Origin: Flavobacterium panacis
Lineage (GTDB): Bacteria > Bacteroidota > Bacteroidia > Flavobacteriales > Flavobacteriaceae
NCBI RefSeq assembly: GCF_024649945.1
Contig: NZ_JANKMS010000001.1
Span: 124,001 to 188,000 of the forward strand
DNA length: 64,000 nucleotides
Direction of reading: 5' to 3'
In this document: one piece after another, positions 42,854-53,624 of the stretch
How the letters are laid out: every line of letters begins with the position of its first letter
Position numbering within the stretch: position 1 is the first letter of the stretch
The notes under the pieces: generated by a model
Seen by the model: only the letters and a program-made list of their open reading frames with translations
What the model was told of the DNA's origin: nothing
Database searches by the model: none
Program-made: the position numbers and the translations under genes

Positions 42854-42928
42854 TTATAACATTCCCGATGCAGATGTGTGAATCACATTGACAACAACGA
42901 CAGAAGTAATAATAATTGAGATTTGCAT
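42854..42928 (-). CDS. ilv leader peptide (24 aa)
   Basis: The short frame starts MQISIIITSVVVVNVIH and ends in SASGML. It has four Ile and five Val in the first 16 codons, arranged as III and VVVV runs. It lies directly upstream of a strong terminator and ilvD. Ribosome stalling at these codons when Ile or Val is scarce would favour read-through, as in enterobacterial ilv attenuation. A 7-bp complement (CGATGCA 42866-42872, TGCATCG 42924-42930) links the start and end of the leader. Confidence 0.85.
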   Translation of the reverse strand: MQISIIITSVVVVNVIHTSASGML

Positions 42929-42948
42929 CGCTTATTTTTTTAGTGTTA

Positions 42949-42956
42949 CAAAAGTA
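42949..42956 (-). promoter_or_regulatory. -7 promoter element of the ilv leader
   Basis: On the minus strand TACTTTTG fits TAnnTTTG; it ends 20 bp before the leader start codon. It shows that ilvD-B-N-C has its own promoter and need not be transcribed from leuA. Confidence 0.55.
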
Positions 42957-43038
42957 TAGAAACTTTAGCAACTAAAAAAATAAAATCTCAACATTTCAAA
43001 CACTTCTTGTTATTTAATTCACGTTTTAACAAAAAATA

Positions 43039-44157
43039 TTAAACAATTGTCGATTGTCCAATACTAACATTGTCATTATTAAAATACAGTAAATCATCTT
43101 TACTGAAGATAAAATTAGAAACAAACTCACCTACTTCGTTTGTACCGAATTTTGAATCTGGTTTTAAATCAACTGTAACTACCTTGTATTCAATTGCTTT
43201 TTCTACCGCTTTAAAAATCACATTGGCTTCTTTAGTTAATCCAAAATGTTCTAACAAAAGAGCTGCTGCTAAAATAGAAGCAATCGGATTTGCAATATTT
43301 TTTCCTTTAGCTTGCGGATATGATCCGTGAATTGGTTCAAACAAAGCATTTTTTTCTCCTAAAGACACAGATGGCAGCAAACCAATAGATCCTGTAATCA
43401 CACTAGCTTCATCAGATAAAATATCTCCGAACAAGTTTTCAGTCAAAATCACATCAAATTGTTTCGGATTTAAAATCAGTTGCATTGCTGCATTATCCAC
43501 AAATAAGAAATCAAGTTTAACATCTGGATAACCTTCGCTCACTTTCTGAACAACCTTTCTCCACAATCTTGAAGTTTCCAAAACATTTGCTTTGTCTACC
43601 ATTGTTAACTTTTTACGACGTTTTTGAGCCGATTTAAAAGCTAAATGTGCAATTCTTGTAATTTCTTCTTCTGAATATTCACATAAATCTGAAGCATGCG
43701 TCCCTTCTTCATTAAGTGTTTTTGTTCCAAAATAAGCTCCACCAGTTAATTCTCTAAAAATGGTAAAATCTGCTCCTTCAATAATTTCTCTTTTTAAAGG
43801 AGAAGATTCTATTAAGGCTTTATAAGGTTTTATAGGACGAATATTAGCGAATAATCCTAATTCTTTTCGCAGCTTCAGCAATCCTTGTTCTGGACGAACC
43901 TTTGCATTTGGGTTATTATCGTACTTAGGATCTCCAATACCTCCAAGCAAAACTGCATCTGTATTCAAACACAGATTCAAAGTTTGTTCTGGTAAAGGAT
44001 TTCCTGTTTTATCGATAGCAACCGCTCCCATCAGGGCTTCTTCAAAAACAAATTCGTGATTGTACACTTCGCCAATGGCATACAAAGCTTTTTTAGCTTG
44101 TAAAATTACTTCAGGCCCAATTCCATCTCCTGGTAAAACTGCAATTTTTAAATTCAT
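43039..44157 (-). CDS. leuB: 3-isopropylmalate dehydrogenase
   Basis: The 372-residue protein has the family motifs: AVLPGDGIGPEVILQAKKAL at the start, VLLGGIGDPKYD, ELTGGAYFG (about 137-145), the metal-binding Asp in NLFGDILSDEASVITGSIGLLPS, and EPIHGSYPQAKGKNIANPIA. It oxidises 3-isopropylmalate to the leucine precursor 2-oxoisocaproate with NAD. It follows leuA by 57 bp. LeuC and leuD are not in this window. Confidence 0.95.
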   Translation of the reverse strand: MNLKIAVLPGDGIGPEVILQAKKALYAIGEVYNHEFVFEEALMGAVAIDKTGNPLPEQTLNLCLNTDAVLLGGIGDPKYDNNPNAKVRPEQGLLKLRKELGLFANIRPIKPYKALIESSPLKREIIEGADFTIFRELTGGAYFGTKTLNEEGTHASDLCEYSEEEITRIAHLAFKSAQKRRKKLTMVDKANVLETSRLWRKVVQKVSEGYPDVKLDFLFVDNAAMQLILNPKQFDVILTENLFGDILSDEASVITGSIGLLPSVSLGEKNALFEPIHGSYPQAKGKNIANPIASILAAALLLEHFGLTKEANVIFKAVEKAIEYKVVTVDLKPDSKFGTNEVGEFVSNFIFSKDDLLYFNNDNVSIGQSTIV

Positions 44158-44214
44158 AATCCCTCGCTATTTATGTCTTTAAATCCTTATTGTTCCTAGT
44201 TTATTTTTGAAATA

Positions 44215-45396
<1,182 letters not shown>

Positions 45397-45545
45397 TTAT
45401 TTAATGTAATTTCACATCTTGATAACAAATATATATTGTACTATCGCAGTACGAAATTCATTTTAATGAAATTATACTGTTCATAAAACGATTTATACCT
45501 AATTAACTATTTTATTATCAATAAGTTACATTATTATTTTTTACA

Positions 45546-47090
45546 ATGGCTAACCATCAAAAAGATTTCTTATTTGTTTTAATCAAATCACTTTCGAAAT
45601 CAGAAAAAAGACAGTTTAAAATTTTTGCAAGCCGATTAGAGACGAGTTCAAACACAAAATTTATCGAATTATTCAATATTCTGGATAAATCTGAAGTGTA
45701 TGATGAAAAACTCATTCTTAAGAGCGGTGTCATTCAAAAAGTACAGCTATCTAATTTAAAATCATACTTATACAAACAAATCTTAGTAAGCATACGATTG
45801 AATATTCCTAGCCAGAATATTCGCTATCAGCTTCGTGAGCAAATGGATTTTGCTGTTATTCTTTATAATAAAGGATTATACAAACAGAGTTTAAAGATTT
45901 TAGACAAGACCAAACAACAAGCGCTTGAGAATGATGAAAAATATATGGCGTATGAGATTGTAGAATTCGAAAAACTAATCGAATCGCAATATATTACCCG
46001 AAGTATTCAAGGTCGTGCTGATGAATTGGTTATTCAGGCGAAAGAATTAAACTATAGGAATACGATTTCAAGTAAATTATCGAATTTATCACTTCAATTG
46101 TACGGCATCATGTTAAAAACAGGTTACGTAAAAAGTGATGAGGAATATAAATATATTGATGATTATTTTAATAGACATGTAGCGAAACTAGATGAAAGTA
46201 AATTTGGTTTTAGAGAAAAATATTGGTTTTACAACGCTAGTCTTTGGAGAAGTTTTCTTGTTCAGGACTTTTTGGCCAGTTACAAATTTGCCTATAAATG
46301 GGTAAAATTATTCTATGACAATCCAAATATGATTTATCTAAATCCTGTATTTTTTCTGAAAGGAAATCATTATTTCTTAGAATCACTTTATATGTTAAAG
46401 TATAAATCGAATTTCAAGAAATATTTAAATCTTTTAGAAGAAACAATTGCTGATCCAAAATTCCCTGTAAATGATAATATTGCATCCCTTTCGTTTCTAT
46501 ACGTTTATAACAACAAATTAAATCTACATATTTTAGCAGGAACATTTGCAGAAAGTGAATATTTGATTCCTGAAATTTTAAATAAACTAAAAATACACAG
46601 CGAGCATCTTGACGAACATCACGAAATGTTGTTTTTCTATAAAATTGCTTCGATTTATTTTGGTGTCGAGAAATACAATGAATGTATCAATTACCTAGAT
46701 AAGATCATCAACAACAAGAACTTAACAATGCGTGAAGATCTTATGTGTTTTGCTAGATTATTATCTTTAATTGCTCATTATGAATTAGGAAAAGATTATT
46801 ATTTAGAAAATCATTTAAAAAGCACGTATAAGTTTCTACTGAAAATGAATGATTTGCATGAGGTTCAAAAAGAAATCATCAAATTCTTAAGAAACCTTAA
46901 TAATTTTTACCCGGCAGACATTAAAAATGAGTTCAAAAAAATGCGTACTCGTTTTATAGAACTCGAAAAGAATACTTATGAAAAAAGAGCTTTCTTATAT
47001 CTGGATATTATTTCTTGGTTGGAAAGTAAAATTGAAAACAGAAAAATTGCTGATATTATAAAGGAAAAAGCGAAATTGAACAATAGATAG
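45546..47090 (+). CDS. Conserved helical-repeat protein of unknown function (514 aa)
   Basis: The protein is soluble, with no signal peptide. It consists of paired helices throughout, in TPR-like style (DFAVILYNKGLYKQSLKILDKTKQQALENDEKYMAYEIVEFEKLI; FYKIASIYFGVEKYNECINYLDKII). The N-terminus (MANHQKDFLFVLIKSLSKSEKRQFKIFASRLE) resembles a conserved opening seen in Bacteroidota proteins of this length. It probably acts as a scaffold or binding protein. It is divergent from leuA and has a terminator downstream. Confidence 0.7.
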   Translation: MANHQKDFLFVLIKSLSKSEKRQFKIFASRLETSSNTKFIELFNILDKSEVYDEKLILKSGVIQKVQLSNLKSYLYKQILVSIRLNIPSQNIRYQLREQMDFAVILYNKGLYKQSLKILDKTKQQALENDEKYMAYEIVEFEKLIESQYITRSIQGRADELVIQAKELNYRNTISSKLSNLSLQLYGIMLKTGYVKSDEEYKYIDDYFNRHVAKLDESKFGFREKYWFYNASLWRSFLVQDFLASYKFAYKWVKLFYDNPNMIYLNPVFFLKGNHYFLESLYMLKYKSNFKKYLNLLEETIADPKFPVNDNIASLSFLYVYNNKLNLHILAGTFAESEYLIPEILNKLKIHSEHLDEHHEMLFFYKIASIYFGVEKYNECINYLDKIINNKNLTMREDLMCFARLLSLIAHYELGKDYYLENHLKSTYKFLLKMNDLHEVQKEIIKFLRNLNNFYPADIKNEFKKMRTRFIELEKNTYEKRAFLYLDIISWLESKIENRKIADIIKEKAKLNNR

Positions 47091-47120
47091 GTTTTAATTC
47101 AATTAAGGCTTTACACAACA

Positions 47121-47153
47121 AAACCCGACAGATTTTAAAAACCTGTCGGGTTT
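47121..47153. terminator. Bidirectional terminator
   Basis: AAACCCGACAG (47121-47131) pairs with CTGTCGGGTTT (47143-47153), between the convergent 514-aa gene and the beta-lactamase-like gene. Confidence 0.9.
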
Positions 47154-47173
47154 ATTGCTTATAAAATCAAATT

Positions 47174-48031
47174 TTAAAAATTAGAAATCTGCAGTTCTTT
47201 AAATACTGCTTTAGTTATATCTTTTCTACAGTTTCCAAAATTCGTTTTATTGTTATTTCTCCTTTGTAAAAGTCTTGTAGCAAAAAAATAAGTTTCGTTT
47301 TTCTTCTCTACATAACCTACCCACCAGCCAATATTAAAACCATTTTCGCGAGTCCATCCAGTTTTTGAATGAATCTTATAATTTTGATTTTCTTCGCTAA
47401 GCATTACTTTTTTAACAATTTGTATGTTTCTTTTAGAAAATGGAAGTTTCTCATCATATAGCTTTTTTAAAAACTCGACTTGATTAAGAGGAGAAATTCC
47501 AAATTCACCAAAGTTCCAAAAATCACTGTCTTTTTGAGAGAGATTTATATTTCCATAATCGCACAATCCCAAGTATTTTTCATACTTCTCTTTACCAATC
47601 CGCTTTGCTAATTCTATAAACACCCAGCCAGCAGAAACGCTAAAAGCTTCTTTTACTGTCATATCATGATAGATTTCTGGACGATAACCATACTTTATTG
47701 TATCTGTTTTTCCAATCCATTTCACGATATCATTTTCACTTTTAATCGTTTTAGTTTCAAGAGCAATAAGAAGATTAGTAATTTTAAATGTAGAAGCTGG
47801 CAATGTCTGTACATTAACATCTAATGTATCAGACAGAATCCATCTGTGTCTAGCATTATCATAAACAACAATTGAACCTGTAACACCGCAGGAATCAAAA
47901 TATTTTTTAAAATCCTGACGAACAACTACTGTGTCTTTTACATCTACCAAAAAGTCGTTTCTTTTCTTGCCACTAGACAAACCCGAAATCAACATTATGC
48001 TTGATAGAATTAAAAGTACTTTGTAGCTCAT
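47174..48031 (-). CDS. Class D beta-lactamase-like protein (OXA type)
   Basis: A signal peptide covers residues 1 to about 20. The serine nucleophile motif STFK is complete (Ser80-Lys83). YGN is at 159-161 and KTG at 223-225, and the WWVG strand and NQVEFLKKLY segment follow as in OXA enzymes. The SxV motif reads Ser133-Ala-Gly135, so the usual Val is Gly. The tail of 285 residues is normal in length. It likely hydrolyses beta-lactams or binds them as a sensor. Flavobacteria often carry chromosomal beta-lactamases; activity is not proven here. Confidence 0.85.
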   Translation of the reverse strand: MSYKVLLILSSIMLISGLSSGKKRNDFLVDVKDTVVVRQDFKKYFDSCGVTGSIVVYDNARHRWILSDTLDVNVQTLPASTFKITNLLIALETKTIKSENDIVKWIGKTDTIKYGYRPEIYHDMTVKEAFSVSAGWVFIELAKRIGKEKYEKYLGLCDYGNINLSQKDSDFWNFGEFGISPLNQVEFLKKLYDEKLPFSKRNIQIVKKVMLSEENQNYKIHSKTGWTRENGFNIGWWVGYVEKKNETYFFATRLLQRRNNNKTNFGNCRKDITKAVFKELQISNF

Positions 48032-48055
48032 TCTTTATTTCAAATAATTAAAACT

Positions 48056-49711
48056 TTATTCTACAATATTAGAAGTAGTCACATAGAAGTTTTTATCTAC
48101 TTCTAAATTTCTTTCTTCGTTTGTTGTTTTAATAGACTGCCATTCTGTAGTCGGTTTCAACATAGTTTCAACGCCATTAACTTTAACTTTAACTGGCATA
48201 TCGAATTTAGAAACACAATTTGTCCAGTGATATCCTAAAGTGCCATTTTTAAACATATATTCAAGAACAGGAATTTTAGTTGTGGTCAAATACTGTGCGT
48301 AAACTCTATTGAAATTAATTCCGGACTGATCATTAATATAATCTTCAATTTGTTTAGAAGTAACTGTTTGATGATAAAACGTTTTATTCAAACCTCTTAA
48401 AATTGATTTCCATTTTGCATCATCTTTGATAATCTGACGAATAGTATGCAACATATTCGCTCCTTTTGGATACATATCACCAGATCCTTCATTATTTACG
48501 TCATAATGACCGATAATTGGTTTGTCGTTTTCGATGTTTTTTCTGCATCCAATTACATATTCTGCTGCAGCTTCTTTTCCATAATAATATTCAATGAATA
48601 GACTTTCTGAATAGTTTGTAAAACTTTCGTGAATCCACATATCAGCAATATCTTTATACGTAATATTATTTGCAAACCATTCGTGACCAGATTCATGAAT
48701 AATAATGAAGTCAAATTTTAATCCCCAACCTGTACCACTCAAATCGTTTCCTAAATAACCTTTTTTATATTGATTCCCGTAAGTTACAGAACTTTGGTGT
48801 TCCATTCCTAAATAAGGAACTTCAACTAATTTATAACTGTCTTCATAAAACGGGTATGGTCCAAACCAACTTTCAAAAGCTTTCAACATTTTCGGAGCGT
48901 CTTTAAAATGTTCTTTAGCCAAAGCCAAATTATCTCTTAAAACATAGTAACTGCAATCTAAGTTTCCTTTTTCTCCTTTAAAAACTTCAGTAAAATTTAC
49001 ATAATCTCCAATATTAATGTTTACACCGTAATTATTGATTGGATTAGAAACATACCAATTAAACGTTTTGGTACCATCCTTTTCTTTTTTAACGCTTTTT
49101 AATCTTCCGTTAGAAACCTCAGTTAAATCTCCTGGAACATTTACACTAATTAACATGTTTTCTACTTCATCATACATATGATCTTTACATGGCCACCATA
49201 CACTTGCGCCTAAACCCTGACATGATGTAGCAATAAAATCTTTTCCGTTTTTATCTTTTTTCCACGAAAACCCTCCATCCCACGGCGCTTTAACTGCTTC
49301 TTTTGGTTTTCCTTCAAAAGAAACTATAATTTCCTTAGTATCACCAACTTTTTGCTTTTCATTTAAAGTGATAAAAAAAGCATTTCCATCTCTTTCAAAC
49401 TTCAAATCCTTTCCATTCTGAGTCACTTTTGTGATCTTCATTGGTTCCTGCAAATCAATCTGCATTCTGTTATTTTCTGTCAAAACAGTATAGCGAACTG
49501 TATTTGAACCTGAAATAAATTTTTCTGCCGGATTTACTTTAACATCTAAATGATAGTATTTCAAATCCCACCAAGCTCTTTCTTTAGTAATACTTCCACG
49601 TAAAGTATCCTGATGTGTAAAAACAGTTTCTGACTTATTCAAAAGTCCTTGGGCATTGGCAGTAAAACCAGCTAAAAACGCGATAAATGCGCCACAAAAG
49701 TATTTTTTCAT
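48056..49711 (-). CDS. M1-family aminopeptidase, secreted
   Basis: The protein has a signal peptide (MKKYFCGAFIAFLAGFTANAQ). An N-terminal beta domain follows (KYYHLDVKVNPAEKFISGSNTVRYTV). The catalytic site is HESGHEWFANNITYKDIADMWIHESFTNYSE (about 338-368): HExxH zinc ligands plus the Glu 18 residues on. The exopeptidase motif GxMEN appears as LGMEHQSSVTYGNQY. The 551 residues lack the long C-terminal ERAP domain, like short M1 enzymes. It would release N-terminal residues from peptides in the periplasm or outside. It is 24 bp from the beta-lactamase-like gene. Confidence 0.9.
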   Translation of the reverse strand: MKKYFCGAFIAFLAGFTANAQGLLNKSETVFTHQDTLRGSITKERAWWDLKYYHLDVKVNPAEKFISGSNTVRYTVLTENNRMQIDLQEPMKITKVTQNGKDLKFERDGNAFFITLNEKQKVGDTKEIIVSFEGKPKEAVKAPWDGGFSWKKDKNGKDFIATSCQGLGASVWWPCKDHMYDEVENMLISVNVPGDLTEVSNGRLKSVKKEKDGTKTFNWYVSNPINNYGVNINIGDYVNFTEVFKGEKGNLDCSYYVLRDNLALAKEHFKDAPKMLKAFESWFGPYPFYEDSYKLVEVPYLGMEHQSSVTYGNQYKKGYLGNDLSGTGWGLKFDFIIIHESGHEWFANNITYKDIADMWIHESFTNYSESLFIEYYYGKEAAAEYVIGCRKNIENDKPIIGHYDVNNEGSGDMYPKGANMLHTIRQIIKDDAKWKSILRGLNKTFYHQTVTSKQIEDYINDQSGINFNRVYAQYLTTTKIPVLEYMFKNGTLGYHWTNCVSKFDMPVKVKVNGVETMLKPTTEWQSIKTTNEERNLEVDKNFYVTTSNIVE

Positions 49712-49879
49712 TATTTATAAGTTTGAAATAAATAAGGTAATTAAACCGAAGTAATCTTTAACAAATGTAAACATTCGGATCAAATTTTTTAAATTTTTAT
49801 GATTTTAAGAATTACAAAGGATATTTAAATTCATTATTCTTCTCTATTTTAGTGGTTTCAAAACTTTAGACTTCATAAT

Positions 49880-50578
49880 ATGAGATTTGATGCTGTTGTT
49901 TCTTTTTTGTTTGTGATGTTTTCTACAATTGCAAATTCACAAATAGTTACTATTCACAAAACTAAAAACACAATCGAAATTGATGGCGATTTAAGCGATT
50001 GGGAAATTCCATTTCTAGGCCCATTTGTTATTCATGATTCAGGAGAGAAAGCCGCTCAAAACACATTTGTATCTTTTTTATGGGATGATAAAAATCTCTA
50101 CATTGGCTATAACTGCACAGATTCTACTATCATTGGAAAACCTCAAAAAAAAGATGCACAAATTTTTTACACGGATGATTTGGTTGAAATTTTTATTGAT
50201 CCAGATGGAGACGGACAAAATTATCTTGAAATTGGTGTAAACGCTTTTTCAACAAATTACGATCTACTTTTGAAATGTATTTCACCAGAATGTGGAGGCT
50301 GGAAAACAGTAATAGATTTTAATATTATTGGGATGAAAACAGTAAGTAAAATAAATCCCGAAGGTTATACGGTTGAAATTAAAATCCCATTTTCAAGTCT
50401 TGAAAGAATAAAAAACGGAGGGTTTCTAAAACCAAAAATTGATACAAAATGGAAAGCAAATGCCTTTAGAATTGATTACGGCAAAACCATTGAATATCTT
50501 GCTTTGCAACCATATAAAAGTTCTAAGTTCGGTTTTCACCAGCCTGAAGAATTTGCGGTTTTTGAGTTTGTAGAATAG
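49880..50578 (+). CDS. CBM9-like carbohydrate-binding secreted protein
   Basis: The 232-residue protein has a signal peptide (residues 1-20). The mature part is one CBM9-like (DOMON-related) domain: IEIDGDLSDWEIPFLGPF, VSFLWDDKNLYIGYNCTDSTI, DDLVEIFIDPDGDGQNYLEIGVN, then VEIKIPFSSLERI. This 'DgdlsDWe...D...y' pattern is characteristic. Alone, without an attached enzyme, it may bind a polysaccharide or anchor a complex. It converges with the small secreted-protein gene. Confidence 0.85.
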   Translation: MRFDAVVSFLFVMFSTIANSQIVTIHKTKNTIEIDGDLSDWEIPFLGPFVIHDSGEKAAQNTFVSFLWDDKNLYIGYNCTDSTIIGKPQKKDAQIFYTDDLVEIFIDPDGDGQNYLEIGVNAFSTNYDLLLKCISPECGGWKTVIDFNIIGMKTVSKINPEGYTVEIKIPFSSLERIKNGGFLKPKIDTKWKANAFRIDYGKTIEYLALQPYKSSKFGFHQPEEFAVFEFVE

Positions 50579-50581
50579 TTT

Positions 50582-51181
50582 TTACTTCATTGAAAACTGC
50601 TGCAATTCTGTCACTTTAAAATACTCAGCATTGTCAGATAAGTAACTAAAAGAGGCGTTCATTCTTTTCATTCTATAAACTTCAAAAATAGATTTATTCC
50701 GTACAAAATATATATTGCTATAAAATTTATTATCTAAGCTCCCATAAAGTGTATATATATCTAAAAACATTGAAATCCCTTTTTTTAACATTGTGGCATT
50801 CAAAAATTCTTTTGGGAGAAAAATATCTAAGAAAACATCATCATCTACGTACAATTCCCCAGTACTTTCATTTATAGGATAAAAATTACCATAAGGAGAT
50901 CTTTCCAAAAACAAAATCATCCTCTGTCCAGCCTTTAATTCCTTCATTCTTGGATCACAAAGCCATTCTTTCCAGATAGCTACATTAATTTTCGTGCTTG
51001 ATTTTCCTTTAATAAATTGACTTATAGTGAACTCATATTCATTTTTAGAAACTTTAGAAATTGTTCCATCAACAATCAAAACAGCTCTAGAAACAACTAA
51101 CGAATAGGGCATTACATTTTTCTTAAATCCGTAATTAAAAACAGAATAAAGGAGTAGCAATAAACAAAAATGTAGTCTCAT
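50582..51181 (-). CDS. Secreted hypothetical protein (199 aa)
   Basis: The hydrophobic N-terminus (MRLHFCLLLLLYSVFNYGF) is a signal peptide or anchor. The next part, VSRAVLIVDGTISKVSKNEYEFTISQFIKGKSSTKINVAIWKEWLC, followed by GQRMILFLER, resembles an OB- or TIMP-like beta domain seen in secreted proteins of Bacteroidota. I do not assign a family. It ends 4 bp from the CBM9 gene stop. Confidence 0.6.
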   Translation of the reverse strand: MRLHFCLLLLLYSVFNYGFKKNVMPYSLVVSRAVLIVDGTISKVSKNEYEFTISQFIKGKSSTKINVAIWKEWLCDPRMKELKAGQRMILFLERSPYGNFYPINESTGELYVDDDVFLDIFLPKEFLNATMLKKGISMFLDIYTLYGSLDNKFYSNIYFVRNKSIFEVYRMKRMNASFSYLSDNAEYFKVTELQQFSMK

Positions 51182-51238
51182 AAAGTTCTTATTAAGAAAC
51201 TAAAAGTACCGTTTTTTTTTTAGATATAAGACATAAAA

Positions 51239-51269
51239 AAATCGCATTATGACAACCATAATACGATTT
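51239..51269 (-). terminator. Terminator of the his operon
   Basis: AAATCGCATTATG (51239-51251) and CATAATACGATTT (51257-51269) form a stem with one mismatch, followed in the minus direction by a T-run. It lies 30 bp after hisIE. Confidence 0.85.
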
Positions 51270-51298
51270 AATTTATTTAAAAGAAAAAGTAAGACGAT

Positions 51299-51895
51299 CT
51301 ATTTCTGACGTTTCTTTAAAACTTCAACAACATCGTTTAGTTGATACCCTTTTGCCTGCAATAAAATTAAGTAATGAAATAACAAATCGGCACTTTCGCT
51401 AAGGAATAAATCGTCGTTATCATCTTTTGCTTCAATAACTACCTCTACCGCCTCTTCTCCAACTTTTTGGGCAATTTTATTAATTCCTTTTTCGAATAAA
51501 GAAGCTACATAACTTTTCTCTGAATCAGCATTTTCTCTTCTGGTTTTGATTGTATTTTCTAATTGAGAAATAAAACCATAATTAGCATCATTTGGTTCTT
51601 GCCAGCAAGTATCTGCTCCTGTGTGACAAGTTGGCCCGACTGGTTTTGCCTGAATCAAAAGTGTGTCACCATCACAATCATTTTTAATACTTACTAAGTT
51701 TAAGAAATTTCCACTCTCCTCACCTTTTGTCCAAAGTCTTTGTTTGGAACGGCTAAAGAAAGTCACTTTTTGTGTTTCAATTGTTTTTTGAAGCGATTCT
51801 TCGTTCATATAACCCAGCATCAAAACATTTTTTGTTTCAGAATCCTGAATGATAGCTGGAATTAATCCGTGTGCACTTTTGATATCGATTTCCAT
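51299..51895 (-). CDS. hisIE: Bifunctional phosphoribosyl-AMP cyclohydrolase / phosphoribosyl-ATP pyrophosphatase
   Basis: The N-terminal HisI part (1 to about 105) has the zinc motif CHTGADTCW and the substrate text MLGYMNEESL and WTKGEESGNFL. The C-terminal HisE part (about 110-198) has KVGEEAVEVVIEAK and a helical LFHYLILLQAKG. It performs the second and third steps of histidine synthesis. It is the last gene of the operon. Confidence 0.95.
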   Translation of the reverse strand: MEIDIKSAHGLIPAIIQDSETKNVLMLGYMNEESLQKTIETQKVTFFSRSKQRLWTKGEESGNFLNLVSIKNDCDGDTLLIQAKPVGPTCHTGADTCWQEPNDANYGFISQLENTIKTRRENADSEKSYVASLFEKGINKIAQKVGEEAVEVVIEAKDDNDDLFLSESADLLFHYLILLQAKGYQLNDVVEVLKKRQK

Positions 51896-51969
51896 GTCTA
51901 TTTTAGATTTTAGAGTTCAGATTACTGAACTTATATTGATTTTTGATATTGTAATTGATATTGAAAATT

Positions 51970-52725
51970 TTACAACCTTACTTCAATATCGTTATTTCTT
52001 AACTCTTGTTTCAAAGCTTTAATCTCGATTTCTTTAAAGTGAAAAACACTTGCCGCCAAAGCTGCATCTGCTTTTCCTTCTTTAAACGAATCTACGAAAT
52101 GTTGTATATTTCCAGCACCTCCAGAAGCAATAATTGGAATATTTACTAATTCCGAAAGTTTAGCCAAAGCTTCGTTTGCAAAACCATTTTTAGTTCCATC
52201 ATTATCCATCGAAGTGAATAAGATTTCTCCAGCACCACGTTCTGCGACTTCAACAGCCCAATCAAATAAGTTTAATTCTGTTGGTACTTTTCCGCCCACT
52301 AAATGCACAATCCATTGTCCGTCAATTTGCTTGGCATCGATTGCAACGACAACGCACTGACTTCCAAATTTCTGAGCCAAATCATTAATCAATTGTGGAT
52401 TTTTAACTGCCGACGAATTGATTGAAACTTTATCTGCTCCGTTGTTCAGCAGAATATCAACATCTTCTACAGACGAAATTCCCCCACCAACTGTAAACGG
52501 AATATTGATTTTTTCTGCCACGCTACGCACCATATTTACAAGTGTTTTACGTCTTTCTTCAGTTGCCGAAATATCTAGAAAAACCAATTCATCCGCACCT
52601 TCAGCCGAATAAATTTCAGCCAATTCTACTGGATCGCCAGCGTCACGTAAATCAACGAAATTTACGCCTTTTACGGTTCTTCCGTTTTTTATATCTAAGC
52701 AAGGTATAATTCTTTTTGCTAACAT
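51970..52725 (-). CDS. hisF: Imidazole glycerol phosphate synthase, cyclase subunit
   Basis: Start 52725 ([23 protein letters not shown]) is the family N-terminus; a longer frame adds eleven unlikely residues. The (beta-alpha)8 barrel has [23 protein letters not shown], and [13 protein letters not shown]. With HisH it makes imidazole glycerol phosphate and AICAR. It follows hisA by 83 bp, in a spacer with nested repeats. Confidence 0.95.
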   Translation of the reverse strand: MLAKRIIPCLDIKNGRTVKGVNFVDLRDAGDPVELAEIYSAEGADELVFLDISATEERRKTLVNMVRSVAEKINIPFTVGGGISSVEDVDILLNNGADKVSINSSAVKNPQLINDLAQKFGSQCVVVAIDAKQIDGQWIVHLVGGKVPTELNLFDWAVEVAERGAGEILFTSMDNDGTKNGFANEALAKLSELVNIPIIASGGAGNIQHFVDSFKEGKADAALAASVFHFKEIEIKALKQELRNNDIEVRL

Positions 52726-52740
52726 TTTTTTTAATGTGTT

Positions 52741-52821
52741 AATTAGAAAATTAGTCAATTAGATAATTATTCTTTGTCACGCGTAAATTATCTAATTATC
52801 AAATTTTCTCATTTTCTAATT
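52741..52821. repeat. Nested inverted repeat in the hisA-hisF spacer
   Basis: Outer arms AATTAGAAAAT (52741-52751) and ATTTTCTAATT (52811-52821) enclose inner arms TTAGATAATT (52759-52768) and AATTATCTAA (52786-52795). All arms are perfect complements. Confidence 0.65.
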
Positions 52822-53534
52822 ATAAAAACCTCAAGTTGTTTTAAGGAAATTCTTCCTTCGTAAATTGCCTTCCCAATGATGGTTCCTTCACAACCTAATT
52901 CAGCTAATTTTGGTAATTCGTCGAAAGTTGAAATCCCTCCTGAAGCGATTAGTTTTATGCCTTTTGCTTCTGCTAAGATTTTGTCGTATAAATCAAAACT
53001 TGGTCCCTGTAGCATTCCATCTTTTGCGATATCTGTACAGATAACATACTGAATTCCTTTAGATTGGTAATCCTGAATAAATGGCACCAAATCTTCATTT
53101 GATTCTTCTAACCAACCAGAAACGGCGATTTTTTCATCTTTGGCATCAGCACCTAAAATAATTTTTTCTGTTCCATATTCAGAAATCCATTTTTGGAAAA
53201 TGGCTCTGTTTTTTACAGCAATACTTCCGCCAGTAATTTGATTTGCACCGCTTTCAAAGGCAATTCTCAAATCATCATCCGATTTTAAACCTCCACCGAA
53301 ATCAATTTTTAAGTTGGTTTGTGTTGCGATTTGTTCTAATATCTTATAGTTGACAATTTTACTTGATTTAGCTCCGTCAAGATCTACTAAATGCAGATAT
53401 TCGATTCCGTGTGCTTCAAATGATTTCGCCACTTCAAGCGGATTTTCATTGTATATTATCTTGGTATCATAATCACCTTTGGACAAACGAACACATTTTC
53501 CTTCAATGATATCTATGGCTGGTATTATTCTCAT
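52809..53534 (-). CDS. hisA: ProFAR isomerase
   Basis: The 241-residue barrel has [26 protein letters not shown] at the start, [13 protein letters not shown], and [22 protein letters not shown] with the catalytic Asp, then [11 protein letters not shown]. It isomerises ProFAR to PRFAR. It sits between hisH and hisF, its partners in the next step. Confidence 0.95.
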   Translation of the reverse strand: MRIIPAIDIIEGKCVRLSKGDYDTKIIYNENPLEVAKSFEAHGIEYLHLVDLDGAKSSKIVNYKILEQIATQTNLKIDFGGGLKSDDDLRIAFESGANQITGGSIAVKNRAIFQKWISEYGTEKIILGADAKDEKIAVSGWLEESNEDLVPFIQDYQSKGIQYVICTDIAKDGMLQGPSFDLYDKILAEAKGIKLIASGGISTFDELPKLAELGCEGTIIGKAIYEGRISLKQLEVFIIRK

Positions 53535-53624
53535 TTTTATTATTTTAGATTTCTGATTTTAGATTTTAGATTTTTCTAAAATTGAAATTTTGATTGATTT
53601 TGAAATTGTTATTGAATTGGAATT

